Part shown: piece after piece, positions 27,647 through 37,130 of the stretch
Position numbering within the stretch: the first letter of the stretch is position 1
How the letters are laid out: the number at the start of each line of letters is the position of its first letter
Source: Pseudomonadota bacterium
Lineage (GTDB): Bacteria > Pseudomonadota > Gammaproteobacteria > Burkholderiales > Methylophilaceae
DNA: 64,000 bases
Assembly: GCA_020053735.1 (NCBI GenBank)
Contig: JAGVMP010000009.1
Coordinates: 62,001 to 126,000, forward strand
Reading direction: 5' to 3'
Notes under the pieces: generated by a model
What the model was told of the DNA's origin: nothing
Seen by the model: the letters and a program-made list of their open reading frames with translations, nothing else
Database searches by the model: none
Position numbers and translations under genes: made by a program

Positions 27647-28563
27647 GCGGGGCTTTCATTTATAGCTGCACCCAAAATCTCATGCAATTTAAAATGATGT
27701 GGCCCCAGCTTACCACCATAATTGCCTGCCGAAATACGTTTGACGCCGCTTTTTGCTCCTAGCTTACAAATCGCTTCAATGCCGACTTTCATAGACATTG
27801 CAATGTCTTCGAAACTCAGTCCATCAATCACAATTTCCATCACGCTTTCAATGTCGTCGCTTAACGCTGTATTAACCAAGCCTTTGAGTGTGGGGCAAAA
27901 GGCATCGTTGGTGGAAGCAAACATGCTGGGGTATTTACTGCCCACTTTAGAGCCACTGCGCACTACGCCGCCCGGAAACGGCATAATCACATTCGGCACT
28001 TGTTTCATCGCTTCAATAGCGGTTTCTGCCGCATGCAACGCGCTGGCTTGACTGGTGGCGAGTATTAAAAAATTACCGCCACCGATGGCGCGCACCATGC
28101 CAGTGGTTTCTTGCACTAAAAATTCGCCATCCATCACAGGGATACGCCAGTAGCGTATGCCATTTATCAGCTTAGAAGTTTGGTAGCCATCACCAAAATA
28201 GCGCAAATGCTTGCCCAGACTAATCTGGTCTCCAGATTGTATGCCAGCAAACGCCGCTGCGGTGGGGCAGGTGAGGATGCATTGCCCCATGCGCGTTTCC
28301 AACTGTTGCATCAGCACTTTACTGCCCATTGCGAACATCAGAATACTGACCCCAGGCCTACCATCGGGTGTCTCGTCGGCAGATAATTCACGCTCGATGC
28401 CTGCCTCCACACCACAACCAATGACGCTGGTGGCAAAGCCTGTCATGGCATTGGCAGCGTGGTATGCCCATTTTAAGTTGAGCGCTGTGATAATCACTCG
28501 CGTACTGCGCATATTAAATGCTTCGGCAAAAGTGTCGTCAATTTGTATGCCGTTAATAATCAT
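27643..28563 (-). CDS. fhcD: formylmethanofuran:tetrahydromethanopterin formyltransferase (FhcD/Ftr)
   Basis: Moves the formyl group between tetrahydromethanopterin and methanofuran (methylofuran). 306 residues closely follow Ftr: MIINGIQIDDTFAEAFNMRSTRVIITA at the N-terminus, TGFATSVIGCGVEAGIE, and SAGNYGGKLGPHHFKLHEIL at the C-terminus. Overlaps fhcA and fhcC by 4 nt each. Confidence 0.97.
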   Translation of the reverse strand: MIINGIQIDDTFAEAFNMRSTRVIITALNLKWAYHAANAMTGFATSVIGCGVEAGIERELSADETPDGRPGVSILMFAMGSKVLMQQLETRMGQCILTCPTAAAFAGIQSGDQISLGKHLRYFGDGYQTSKLINGIRYWRIPVMDGEFLVQETTGMVRAIGGGNFLILATSQASALHAAETAIEAMKQVPNVIMPFPGGVVRSGSKVGSKYPSMFASTNDAFCPTLKGLVNTALSDDIESVMEIVIDGLSFEDIAMSMKVGIEAICKLGAKSGVKRISAGNYGGKLGPHHFKLHEILGAAINESPA

Positions 28564-30245
28564 GCCCGACCTTGATGCGTAATGACTTTAGTTTGGTTGA
28601 TGATTTGGCCACGACCATTTTCAGCAATTTCATCATTTGATATTTTGAAATTATCTAATTGAATCGTATGGTATTTATCGAAATATTTTTTTAGGTTTTG
28701 TTCTACGCCGATATCAAATGCAGGTTTGGCGGTGTGCGTTTTACCCCATACCACTTTCACCACTTTGCCATCTTTTACCACCAGTTCACCCTCTTTAAAC
28801 ACATAATCTGGCTTGGCAAACATCGCTTCGCGGTTTGCTTGGTCGGTATAGATTGTAATATCAGCCTGTGCGCCTACGCCCAAATGCCCGCAGTCATTCA
28901 AGCCAATCAGCTTAGCTGCCCCTGCACGCGTCATAATGGCGATTTCATACAAGCTATATTCGCGATTCAAAGAGGTGAGGTTGCTCATGGCTTGTGCGTC
29001 TAAATTCAATTTAGCAAAAGCTTCATTTCTAAAACTTTTATCCATGAGTAAACGAATTAAATGCGGATAGCTAGTAAATGGCGCGCCATTCGGGTGATCG
29101 GTGGTTAAGAAAATGCGCCAGGGGTCTTCAACAGATAGGAAAATCTCTAAGCCAATCGCCCATTGCAGCGCGTTGACATAGTTTTGGTCACGATACTTAA
29201 ATGGCACGACACCGCAACCTGCATCGCATTCAATGTCCATAATCACTGATTTTTTAGGATTGGCGTGTTTGGCGTTTAAGTGCTGCATCATGCTGTCGCC
29301 CGATGCCGTTACCGTTTGACCGAATAGAATCTGGCCGACATCTGCCGTAATGTGCTTGTTTTTATTCAGCGCCTCAGAGATTTGCGCGGCGGCGGATGAA
29401 AACTTCTTGTCGCCCTCTGTGCCGTAGCTATGAAACTGAATATGCGTCAAGTGCATCGGTACCTCATCAGAGGCGTCCATGGTGTCGAGTGTGGTTTGAA
29501 AATTGCCAGCCGCGCCTAAGTTATTGCAATGCACATGCAGCGGCTTGGCGATGCCTAAGTCATGCACCGCACGGCTTAGACTTTTTAAGATATCGCGTGG
29601 CGTAACTTGGTAATGCACATTATGCTCATCCAAGTCCAACCTGCGCTGATTAAACTTAAACGCTGAGATGCCACCTGGATTCACCACTTTAATGCCGATA
29701 GCTTGCGTCGCATGCAGCGTCCATGCCACATAATCGTTTATGGCTTTTTGGTCTGCATTGTTGGATAGCAGGCGTAAAAAGTAATCATCATTGCCCAGCA
29801 TGGCGTAGCCGCCTTTGTCTATCATCGGCGTATCAGCCATTTCAAGATGGGCTTGGCGGGCGTTTATCGGCAAAATAGCCGGTTCAAACGCAGCGGTGTA
29901 GCCCATTTCAATATATCTAAAGCCTGTATCTGCTGTGTTTGGCGTTGCGTTGTGTGAACAATTTGGTGTACAAATATGCGCTTCAGGTTCGCTGTAATTT
30001 TTAGTTTCTTGAAACTCTGGCAACATCATGCGCGCAATATTCACTTTCCCACCACCAATATGGCTGTGCATATCAATCGCGCCCGCCATCACAATTTTTC
30101 CAGTTAAATCATAGGTTTGGCGGATTTTTTCAGCTTGGCTTGGCTTGCCGATAATACGTCCATCACGAATGTAAATATCCTTTACCACGCCATCCATGCT
30201 ATTTGCGGGGTCATATAACTTACCATTTTTCAACAGGGTGATCAT
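28560..30245 (-). CDS. fhcA: formylmethanofuran hydrolase subunit A (FhcA)
   Basis: Amidohydrolase-fold subunit that hydrolyses formylmethanofuran to formate. 561 residues with metal-site motifs AGAIDMHSHIGGG (about 54-66), KVVNPGG (possible carboxylated lysine region), HVHCNN (about 245-250), THIQFH and TTDHPNG. N- and C-terminal parts form the small composite domain seen in amidohydrolases (DGVVKDIYIRDGRIIG; GHLGVGAQADITIY). Overlaps fhcB and fhcD by 4 nt. Confidence 0.97.
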   Translation of the reverse strand: MITLLKNGKLYDPANSMDGVVKDIYIRDGRIIGKPSQAEKIRQTYDLTGKIVMAGAIDMHSHIGGGKVNIARMMLPEFQETKNYSEPEAHICTPNCSHNATPNTADTGFRYIEMGYTAAFEPAILPINARQAHLEMADTPMIDKGGYAMLGNDDYFLRLLSNNADQKAINDYVAWTLHATQAIGIKVVNPGGISAFKFNQRRLDLDEHNVHYQVTPRDILKSLSRAVHDLGIAKPLHVHCNNLGAAGNFQTTLDTMDASDEVPMHLTHIQFHSYGTEGDKKFSSAAAQISEALNKNKHITADVGQILFGQTVTASGDSMMQHLNAKHANPKKSVIMDIECDAGCGVVPFKYRDQNYVNALQWAIGLEIFLSVEDPWRIFLTTDHPNGAPFTSYPHLIRLLMDKSFRNEAFAKLNLDAQAMSNLTSLNREYSLYEIAIMTRAGAAKLIGLNDCGHLGVGAQADITIYTDQANREAMFAKPDYVFKEGELVVKDGKVVKVVWGKTHTAKPAFDIGVEQNLKKYFDKYHTIQLDNFKISNDEIAENGRGQIINQTKVITHQGRA

Positions 30246-31462
30246 TTGAGCTGCTCTTCAAGTTGGCCGAGCACTTCAGCCAATGTGGGCAAATTATTCT
30301 CACGCACCTTTTTTAGCGGCAAAACTACTGACGAATCCACCCTAAATAGGGTGCCGCTACAATCCAAGCCAGGCGTGGCGATGGGAATAAATACCTCGGC
30401 TTGATGTTTGATGTTCGAGTTACCAATGATAATCAATGGCTTATCTGTTTGTGGCGGTTTTTTTTCTGGACTAAAACTATTCACCCACAGCATTGCATCA
30501 TGTTCCGAAAACTCGTCATTTAAAGCGTCGTCATTTAAGGCCAATCCGCTCAACCAAGTATGTGCGTTATTGGCGCTGGTGTCACCGTCGCTACCACCAA
30601 GCGGCAAACCAGCCGCACGTGTTGTTTTGTTTAAAATAGCCACTGTTTCGGTGATGTTTTGAATAGTCAATTCGGCATGATTAAAATCTAAATCTTTTGC
30701 CACCCAGGCCAGTACCGCATATTTGGCTGCTTTTAGCTTATCGGCCAGCGTTTGCAAATCATTTACCTTTACACCTGCGATTTCAGTGGCTTTAAGGCGC
30801 TTGCCAGCCACCAAAGCACGTAGCGCTATCGTGATCGAGGGCAAGTCAGCGGCACTGCAAGGCAATACCCATGCGGCTTGCAGGGCATCACTTTTAATGG
30901 TGTCTTGATTGCTAGCTTCACTCAATACAATCACTTGCCGATTTTTGGAGGTGACAAACATGCCATCAACATCTACAAAGCGCTCAAAAAAGCGTGCGTT
31001 ATGGTTTAATAAATCGCTACCAAAACACACAATAACATCAGCACGGTTTTTCACCTCAGTTAAGGTGGTGGTTTGCCAGCCGCTACTTTGCAGCACTTTT
31101 AGGTTACGCGCCATGCTGGCAGCGTTCATGTGGCTAAGTTTTGCGCGGGTTCTTTGAGATAAGCTGTACAGGGCACGAAAGCCTTGCACATCCGTGCTGA
31201 TGCCTGTGAATACTAGCTTAGTGGACTGCCTTAAAATTTCAGCTGCTTTCAAAATGGCTGCTTGCAATGTGGCTGGTTTGCCTGCAATCAGTGGTGTATT
31301 TTGAGCTAAACCCTGCTCAAAAAATGCGACTGCTTTTGCGCAATTAGGTTTGATTACTTTTAATTGATGATTGATATTTTTAAGCGCTATGTCATCGCAC
31401 AGCAAGCCACAAGCAGGGCATGTGGCGATAATTTGTTTAGTGTTTAAGCGAATAGAATTCAT
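30242..31462 (-). CDS. fhcB: formyltransferase/hydrolase complex subunit B (FhcB)
   Basis: Starting at MNSIRLNTKQ gives 406 residues; a start nine codons upstream is also open and neither has a strong ribosome site. The N-terminal CPACGLLCDDI plus PNCAK keeps the CxxCxxxC-type cluster motif of archaeal FwdB. The FwdB block with the active-site Cys/Sec (SVCHGPS type, recalled) aligns to AASMARNLK here, so the metal-ligand residue is absent. This fits the known loss of formate dehydrogenase activity in bacterial Fhc. First gene of fhcBADC. Confidence 0.94.
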   Translation of the reverse strand: MNSIRLNTKQIIATCPACGLLCDDIALKNINHQLKVIKPNCAKAVAFFEQGLAQNTPLIAGKPATLQAAILKAAEILRQSTKLVFTGISTDVQGFRALYSLSQRTRAKLSHMNAASMARNLKVLQSSGWQTTTLTEVKNRADVIVCFGSDLLNHNARFFERFVDVDGMFVTSKNRQVIVLSEASNQDTIKSDALQAAWVLPCSAADLPSITIALRALVAGKRLKATEIAGVKVNDLQTLADKLKAAKYAVLAWVAKDLDFNHAELTIQNITETVAILNKTTRAAGLPLGGSDGDTSANNAHTWLSGLALNDDALNDEFSEHDAMLWVNSFSPEKKPPQTDKPLIIIGNSNIKHQAEVFIPIATPGLDCSGTLFRVDSSVVLPLKKVRENNLPTLAEVLGQLEEQLK

Positions 31463-31526
31463 GGAATCAGATTTTGCCACACCAAGCATAATTGCGCGAA
31501 CAACAATTTAGTAATTAAGGTGTAGC

Positions 31527-33206
31527 TTAATGCCCAATTTTTTTCATAGCAGAGCTAAAGAATCGTAACGTGTTGCGCCCAGAGTTTTTTGCTTTATACA
31601 TAGCCATATCGGCCTGTTTAAGCAGGTCGTCAACGCTAACAACTTTATTGCAAAACAAGCTTATGCCAATACTACTGCTAATGTGGTATTCCTGGTCTTG
31701 TAGAAAATAAGGTTGGTTAATCACTGTTCCAATCTTTTTGCCAACGGTTTTAGCTTCTATAGCTGCCTGTTTTGCATCTTTGTTCAACCCCTCCAACATG
31801 ACGACAAATTCGTCGCCACCCAAGCGGGTGACAGTATCACCTTCACGCACACATTCCTGTAACCGATGCGCTACTTCAACCAGTAGCATATCTCCAAAGT
31901 TGTGCCCCAATGTGTCATTCAATGTTTTGAAATGGTCAAGGTCGATAAATATAACTGCGCCATAGTGCTGGTTTCTTACGCTACTTGCGATTGCCTGCTG
32001 TAGCCGATCCTGTAGCAGACGTCGATTGGGCAATTGAGTCAGCGGGTCGTTAAAAGCAAGAAGAAGGATACGCTCCTGAGCTTCTTTAAATTCGCGGATG
32101 TCAGAAATTGCCGCAACGAAATTGGTGATCTTTCCGGCAAGATTAGTGACAGCTGTTATCGTAAGTCGATAGGGATTGATTACACCATCCTTACGCTCAC
32201 TCCATACCTCACCTGCCCAAGATTTTTTTTGCTGTAATGCTCTCAAAATATCTGGGTAAAACTCCTTATCATGGCGTTCGGAAATAAGCATTTCAGTTGT
32301 CTTTCCAAGCGTTTCTTTACCGCTATATCCAGTCAACTTGGTAAAAGATTTATTAACGCGCAGGATGACGTTGTTTGCATCAGTGACCATCACACCTTCT
32401 TGTACTTCAAAGGCGCTGGCGGCAATACGCAATTCTTTTTGCTGTGCTTCCAGTTGGGTATGAGCTAGTCGCACATTGTCCAGCGCTCTATGCCGGTCTA
32501 GTGAGTTTGCGAACCCGCCACCACTGAAAAGCAGAAAGCAACCGCAGGTGACAATTAAAGCCAATAAATGGGGTTCGATTTGCAAACCACCCACTAAGCA
32601 GATGCTACCAGGTGCAAAAATAGCTCCAACCATCGCGGTATAGTGCATACCCGCAATCGCAAAGCCCATAATCACCGCGCCTAACAAGTGTTGGATGAGT
32701 GGGTGTAATCCAGTTTTCTCGCCAATGTATACGATAAGCAGCGCGCCAGTAGCGGCCGTAATGGCAATAACAATAGAAAGGGCGAATATGGGGGGATCAT
32801 AGCTGATTGCGGGTTGCATTTTAAGGGCAGCCATGCCGGTGTAATGCATTGCCGTGATGCCCAAGCCCATAAAGAAACCACCGATTACAATTTTTTTCAA
32901 CTGCAATTTTGGATTTCGCAGCAAATAGAAACCGAGAACTGCGGCGGCGATGGCAGGTAATACCGATATAAATGTTAGAAAGCTGTCATAAGCGATAGGG
33001 ACAGGTAAATGAAAGGCAAGCATACCGACAAAATGCATCGACCAGATTGCCATGCCCAGCGTCACGCCACCAGCCACCATCCATGCTTTAGCTTGATAAC
33101 CTGTGCTTTCTCGCATGCGCTCAGCATGAGAAAGTGCTGTGAAGGAGCCGAACATGGCTATCAACACAGATAAGACTATAAGACTGCCGTTCCAGCTAAT
33201 CGGCAA
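31527..33206 (-). CDS. MHYT-PAS-GGDEF membrane diguanylate cyclase
   Basis: 559 residues. Residues 1-240 hold seven membrane segments with the MHYT signatures WSMHFVGM, AMHYTGM and GMHYTAM; this domain is proposed to bind copper and sense O2, CO or NO. A coil and a PAS domain (about 250-370) follow, then GGDEF (about 380-555) with intact RLGGDEF and RxxD (REGD) five residues upstream. No EAL domain. It lies 64 nt upstream of fhcB on the same strand, so co-transcription with the formaldehyde oxidation genes is possible. Confidence 0.93.
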   Translation of the reverse strand: MPISWNGSLIVLSVLIAMFGSFTALSHAERMRESTGYQAKAWMVAGGVTLGMAIWSMHFVGMLAFHLPVPIAYDSFLTFISVLPAIAAAVLGFYLLRNPKLQLKKIVIGGFFMGLGITAMHYTGMAALKMQPAISYDPPIFALSIVIAITAATGALLIVYIGEKTGLHPLIQHLLGAVIMGFAIAGMHYTAMVGAIFAPGSICLVGGLQIEPHLLALIVTCGCFLLFSGGGFANSLDRHRALDNVRLAHTQLEAQQKELRIAASAFEVQEGVMVTDANNVILRVNKSFTKLTGYSGKETLGKTTEMLISERHDKEFYPDILRALQQKKSWAGEVWSERKDGVINPYRLTITAVTNLAGKITNFVAAISDIREFKEAQERILLLAFNDPLTQLPNRRLLQDRLQQAIASSVRNQHYGAVIFIDLDHFKTLNDTLGHNFGDMLLVEVAHRLQECVREGDTVTRLGGDEFVVMLEGLNKDAKQAAIEAKTVGKKIGTVINQPYFLQDQEYHISSSIGISLFCNKVVSVDDLLKQADMAMYKAKNSGRNTLRFFSSAMKKIGH

Positions 33207-33582
33207 ACGTCTGTCTCCTTGAATTTCGAATAGTTTTTATCATTATTTTTGTCTTTTATAGCGTAATAGTAGCTGTTAATTTACGCAAAGTGGTCGTTTT
33301 TATGCGTAAAAAGTGATTGCAATAAAAAAATCTTGAATGGCATCAGTGTAGTAACCAAGACGACATGTGAGCAGACTAAGATACCCCCAATTTTCTATAT
33401 CAATTAATTAACCCCCGATTAAAACGATTGGCAAAATTAAACGCGTGTGCTTAAAGCAAAATTTTATTAATGAGATTAATTTTTTGGTTTATTAAGACCG
33501 CTAAAAATGCTAGAATCGCTTTCTTTCTAAGTAGCTAATTTAGTTATTAATTTTTTACATTTACAAATCTTTTGGAGTCGAC
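33207..33582. promoter_or_regulatory. divergent intergenic region with ndk -10-like element
   Basis: 376 nt, AT-rich, without a gene. TAGAAT followed by CGC at 33511-33516 is the likely ndk -10. TTTTGGAG (33570-33577) is a good ribosome site for ndk. A promoter for the MHYT gene should lie near 33240-33330 but cannot be fixed by eye. Confidence 0.4.
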
Positions 33583-33987
33583 ATGGCAGTAGAACGCACC
33601 CTTAGTATTATCAAACCAGATGCAGTGGCAAAAAACGTAATTGGTCAAATTTATACACGTTTTGAAAATGCTGGTTTAAAAATTGTTGCGGCAAAAATGA
33701 CGCACTTAACAAAAGCAGAAGCAGAAGGTTTTTACGCCGTGCATGCAGCACGTCCATTTTTTAACGATTTAGTTAAATTCATGATTTCTGGCCCAGTGAT
33801 GATTCAAGCATTGGAAGGCGAAGGCGCTGTGCTGAAAAACCGTGATTTAATGGGTGCAACTAACCCAAAAGAAGCCGCAGCAGGCACCATTCGTGCTGAT
33901 TTTGCTGAAAGCATTGATGCTAATGCGGTGCACGGTTCAGATTCTGCTGAAAATGCCGCTATTGAGATTAAGTACTTTTTTGGTTAA
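33583..33987 (+). CDS. ndk: nucleoside diphosphate kinase
   Basis: Equilibrates nucleoside di- and triphosphates. 134 residues, a little shorter than the usual 140-143 at the C-terminus. [15 protein letters not shown] at the N-terminus, RDLMGATNP, and the phospho-histidine in NAVHGSDS near 114 are present. First of the conserved ndk-rlmN-pilW-rodZ-ispG-hisS order, though a structured 117-nt spacer separates it from rlmN. Confidence 0.97.
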   Translation: MAVERTLSIIKPDAVAKNVIGQIYTRFENAGLKIVAAKMTHLTKAEAEGFYAVHAARPFFNDLVKFMISGPVMIQALEGEGAVLKNRDLMGATNPKEAAAGTIRADFAESIDANAVHGSDSAENAAIEIKYFFG

Positions 33988-33989
33988 AT

Positions 33990-34106
33990 AATTAAAGTTT
34001 CGTCGTTAGGCGGTGTTGCAAGCAAAAAAATCAAGCCTCACATATAACCCATATGCGTCGGCTTTATTTCCCCACTTGCGTCTTGCCTAACTTAGAAACT
34101 TAAATT
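33990..34106. repeat. nested inverted repeat between ndk and rlmN
   Basis: Outer arms 33990-34013 and 34083-34106 are imperfect inverted copies (AATTAAAGTTTC...GTTAGGC against GCCTAAC...GAAACTTAAATT). Inside lie GCAAG/CTTGC, AAGCC/GGCTT and CATAT/ATATG in nested order, so most of the 117 nt can fold into one hairpin. It may be a terminator-like RNA structure or a MITE-type insertion. Confidence 0.65.
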
Positions 34107-34135
34107 ATTTGAAATAGACAATAAGGTTTAATGAA

Positions 34136-35251
34136 TTGATTAATTTGCTGAATTTTAGTCAACCTCAACTCGCCGATTACTTCGCAAGTATCGGCGAGAA
34201 GCCTTTTCGCGCCAAACAATTGATGCGCTGGATGCATCATTTTGGCGTGCATGATTTTGCGCAAATGACCGATATCGCCAAAAGCTTGCGTGAGAAACTG
34301 GCGATTGATACAGAAATAACCTTGCCGAATGTGCAGTTAGAACAAATCTCTAACGATGGTACGCGCAAATGGTTAATCGGTACCGACGATAAAAGCGGCG
34401 CAGCTAACAGCATTGAAACCGTGTTTATCCCAGAAGATGATCGCGGTACTTTGTGCATCTCTAGCCAAGTGGGTTGTGCGCTGGCGTGTACCTTTTGCAG
34501 CACAGGCGCACAAGGCTTTAACCGTAATTTAAGCGTGTCTGAAATTATTGGCCAGCTGGCGATTGCCAATAAATCATTGCGCACTGAATCTGGTTATGAT
34601 TTGCTGTCTGCGAATGACCGCATTATCTCTAACGTAGTCATGATGGGCATGGGTGAGCCGCTGACAAACTATGATAACGTAGTCACTGCCATGCAGATTA
34701 TGCTGGATGATAGCGCCTATGGCTTAAGCCGCCGCCGTGTCACACTTTCCACTAGCGGCATTGTGCCAGCTATGGATAAGCTCAAAGAAGATTGCGCTGT
34801 AGCGCTGGCAGTGAGTCTGCACGCGCCTAATGATGAACTAAGAGATATATTGGTGCCGATAAACAAAAAATACCCGATTAAAGAATTAATGGCAGCCTGT
34901 AACCGTTACTTGGAAAAAGCGCCGCGCGATTTCGTTACATTTGAGTATGTGATGTTAGATGGCGTCAATGATACGGTAGAGCACGCGCATGAGTTGCTGG
35001 ATGTGATTAAACACGTGCCTTGCAAACTCAATTTAATCCCTTTTAACCCATTTCCTAATAGTGGTTTCCAAACATCTAAACCTAGCCATATTCGGGTGTT
35101 CCGTGATATTTTAATGCAAGCAGGCTATATTGTGACCGTAAGGAAAACAAGAGGCGATGATATAGACGCAGCTTGCGGGCAGTTGGCAGGTAAAGTACTT
35201 GATAAAACCAAACGTACGTTAAAAGGTATTCCCATAGAGGCAGTGGCATGA
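34136..35251 (+). CDS. rlmN: dual-specificity 23S rRNA/tRNA methyltransferase RlmN
   Basis: Radical SAM enzyme making 2-methyladenosine at A2503 of 23S rRNA and A37 of some tRNAs. The start is TTG (34136) with AAGG about 10 nt upstream; the in-frame sequence [25 protein letters not shown] matches the family N-terminus and no ATG fits. 371 residues: [15 protein letters not shown] carries the 4Fe-4S CxxxCxxC, MGMGEPL the SAM site, and the catalytic C-terminal Cys lies in DAACGQL. Overlaps pilW by 4 nt. Confidence 0.96.
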   Translation: MINLLNFSQPQLADYFASIGEKPFRAKQLMRWMHHFGVHDFAQMTDIAKSLREKLAIDTEITLPNVQLEQISNDGTRKWLIGTDDKSGAANSIETVFIPEDDRGTLCISSQVGCALACTFCSTGAQGFNRNLSVSEIIGQLAIANKSLRTESGYDLLSANDRIISNVVMMGMGEPLTNYDNVVTAMQIMLDDSAYGLSRRRVTLSTSGIVPAMDKLKEDCAVALAVSLHAPNDELRDILVPINKKYPIKELMAACNRYLEKAPRDFVTFEYVMLDGVNDTVEHAHELLDVIKHVPCKLNLIPFNPFPNSGFQTSKPSHIRVFRDILMQAGYIVTVRKTRGDDIDAACGQLAGKVLDKTKRTLKGIPIEAVA

Positions 35252-36033
35252 GCAAACTAAGTTGGAAAGCATTAAGTTGGATGTTATTAGGTTTAAACTT
35301 GCTATTTAGCGGGTGTGCAACACAAGGACAAAATAGTTCAAGCGGCAATAGTAATATTTATAACGAAACTGCGCTTGCTGAACGTGCGCGAGCGCATTCG
35401 GATTTAGGCGCCGCTTATTTGCAGCAGGGAAAGTATGAAATCGCGTTAAGTGAATTTAACGAAGCCATACAAATAGACCCGAGTTATGCAATGGCCTACA
35501 ATGGTTTGGGTCTGGTGTATGCGGCATTGGGTGAAGACGCAAAAGCAGATGCCAGCTATAAAAAATCGATTCAGTTACAACCCAGAAGTTCAGAATCACA
35601 TAATAACTATGGCAGTTTTTTGTGCAGTAGAAAACGTTACGATGAATCAATTAAGCATTTCTTAGAGGCGGTAAAGAATCCGCTATATATCACGCCAAAT
35701 TTGGCTTACGCTAATGCGGGCATCTGCTCAGCACGTAAAAATGATATGAATAACGCCGAAATTTACCTAAATAAGGCGTTACAAATAGAACCATTGACAC
35801 ATTCAGCCGCGACGCAATTAGCCGAGATTCAATTTAACCGAGGTGATGCCACTACTGCAAAGCGAACCTTGCAAAACGCGTTAGTAGCTAGGCCCAGTGC
35901 AGAAACTTTATGGTTAGGGATTAAAATAGAGCGGGCTCTGGGTGATAAAGATAGTGTGTCTAGTTATGCACTTCAATTGCGTCAACAATACCCTAATTCT
36001 GAGCAAACGCGCATGTTGCTAAGTGGAAAATAA
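35248..36033 (+). CDS. pilW: type IV pilus biogenesis/stability protein PilW (PilF)
   Basis: Outer-membrane lipoprotein of 261 residues: signal and lipobox LLFSGC (Cys near 23), then tandem TPR units from about 48 ([42 protein letters not shown], and further copies to about 225). PilF/PilW helps PilQ secretin assembly. ATGA overlap with rlmN indicates coupling. Confidence 0.94.
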   Translation: MSKLSWKALSWMLLGLNLLFSGCATQGQNSSSGNSNIYNETALAERARAHSDLGAAYLQQGKYEIALSEFNEAIQIDPSYAMAYNGLGLVYAALGEDAKADASYKKSIQLQPRSSESHNNYGSFLCSRKRYDESIKHFLEAVKNPLYITPNLAYANAGICSARKNDMNNAEIYLNKALQIEPLTHSAATQLAEIQFNRGDATTAKRTLQNALVARPSAETLWLGIKIERALGDKDSVSSYALQLRQQYPNSEQTRMLLSGK

Positions 36034-36110
36034 GCGTATTTAATCAGTTTATTTTTACTAAAAATGTAGTATTTTCAATAAGATAACTATGTCAATTTTA
36101 AGGTGACATC

Positions 36111-37121
36111 ATGGCACGCAAACCAAAAACTACGTTTGATATACCCACAATTCAAGATGCAGTGGTAGCGCCAATCCATGTCGAACAAACTGCAGACAAC
36201 ACTTATACTCGCTCGCGTTGCGGCGGCGCTTTGCGCTTGGCGCGTGAAGCGCAAGGCTTGTCAATACAGGATGTGGCCAGTAGATTAAGGCTAGGACCTA
36301 AGCAAATTGAGGCGATTGAAGCAGACCAGTTTGCTAAACTACCCGAATCCACCATCGTGCGTGGTTTTATCCGCAATTATGCCAAGCTACTTAAAATGAA
36401 TGCAGGGCCTTTGTTGGATGCCTACATTGTGATTGTACCCAGCAACGCGCAGCACGAGCTGACAGTAAAACCCACAACCAATATGCAGGTGACCAGTGGC
36501 GACAAACCCAAAACTATTAGTTATATTTTGGCGGTTTTAGCAGTATTGTTGGCATTAGGCGTTTGGTTGTTTTATCAGAATTATATTCAAAAACCTAGTC
36601 CCACTTTACCTAGTGCTAGTGATGAAAGTTTAAGTAGCGAAGGTTTGGAGCCATTGCCTGAGCCTGCTTTGCCCGCCGCAGAGCGCACACCAGAGTCGCA
36701 ATCTGCTATCGAGCTCACCTTGCCACCGGCCACCGATACGACTTCATCATCCCCAGCAGTTGGTGCGCCTACTGACATTACAACCCCTGCTACAGTGGTA
36801 CCAAATCCATCACCAGCATCAGCAGTAGCTTCGCCAGTAGTTCCTCCGCCTGCAGCACCAACTTCTGCGCCAGTATCAACAAGCACAGCTAAACTGGAGA
36901 TTAATGCGACGCAAGAAACCTGGGTTAACGTCGTAGATGCAAGCGGACGGGAAATCTATAGCAAAACCATATTTGCAGGTAGTCGCGAAAGTATCGACGT
37001 GACGCCACCAGTCAATGTGACGGTGGGTAATGCCGGTGCCACAAGTTTAAATATGAATGGTAGAGCAGTCGATTTAGGCCCACATTCACGCAACAATGTG
37101 GCGCATATTAAGCTCGAGTAG
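36111..37121 (+). CDS. rodZ: RodZ-like cell-shape protein (HTH_25 + DUF4115)
   Basis: 336 residues: a cytoplasmic helix-turn-helix (about 40-105, LRLAREAQGLSIQDVASRLRLGPKQIEAIE), a membrane helix at about 140-160 (YILAVLAVLLALGVWLFY), a long Pro/Ala/Ser/Thr-rich periplasmic linker (about 165-255) and a C-terminal beta domain (about 260-336, ETWVNVVDASGREIYSKT). RodZ links MreB to the elongation machinery. Usual neighbour of ispG. Confidence 0.93.
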   Translation: MARKPKTTFDIPTIQDAVVAPIHVEQTADNTYTRSRCGGALRLAREAQGLSIQDVASRLRLGPKQIEAIEADQFAKLPESTIVRGFIRNYAKLLKMNAGPLLDAYIVIVPSNAQHELTVKPTTNMQVTSGDKPKTISYILAVLAVLLALGVWLFYQNYIQKPSPTLPSASDESLSSEGLEPLPEPALPAAERTPESQSAIELTLPPATDTTSSSPAVGAPTDITTPATVVPNPSPASAVASPVVPPPAAPTSAPVSTSTAKLEINATQETWVNVVDASGREIYSKTIFAGSRESIDVTPPVNVTVGNAGATSLNMNGRAVDLGPHSRNNVAHIKLE

Positions 37122-37130
37122 TCACAAACG

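Noticed and set aside
33207-33582. RNA gene in the long ndk upstream region
   Set aside because: No tRNA-like arms or strong hairpins; the stretch is simply AT-rich.
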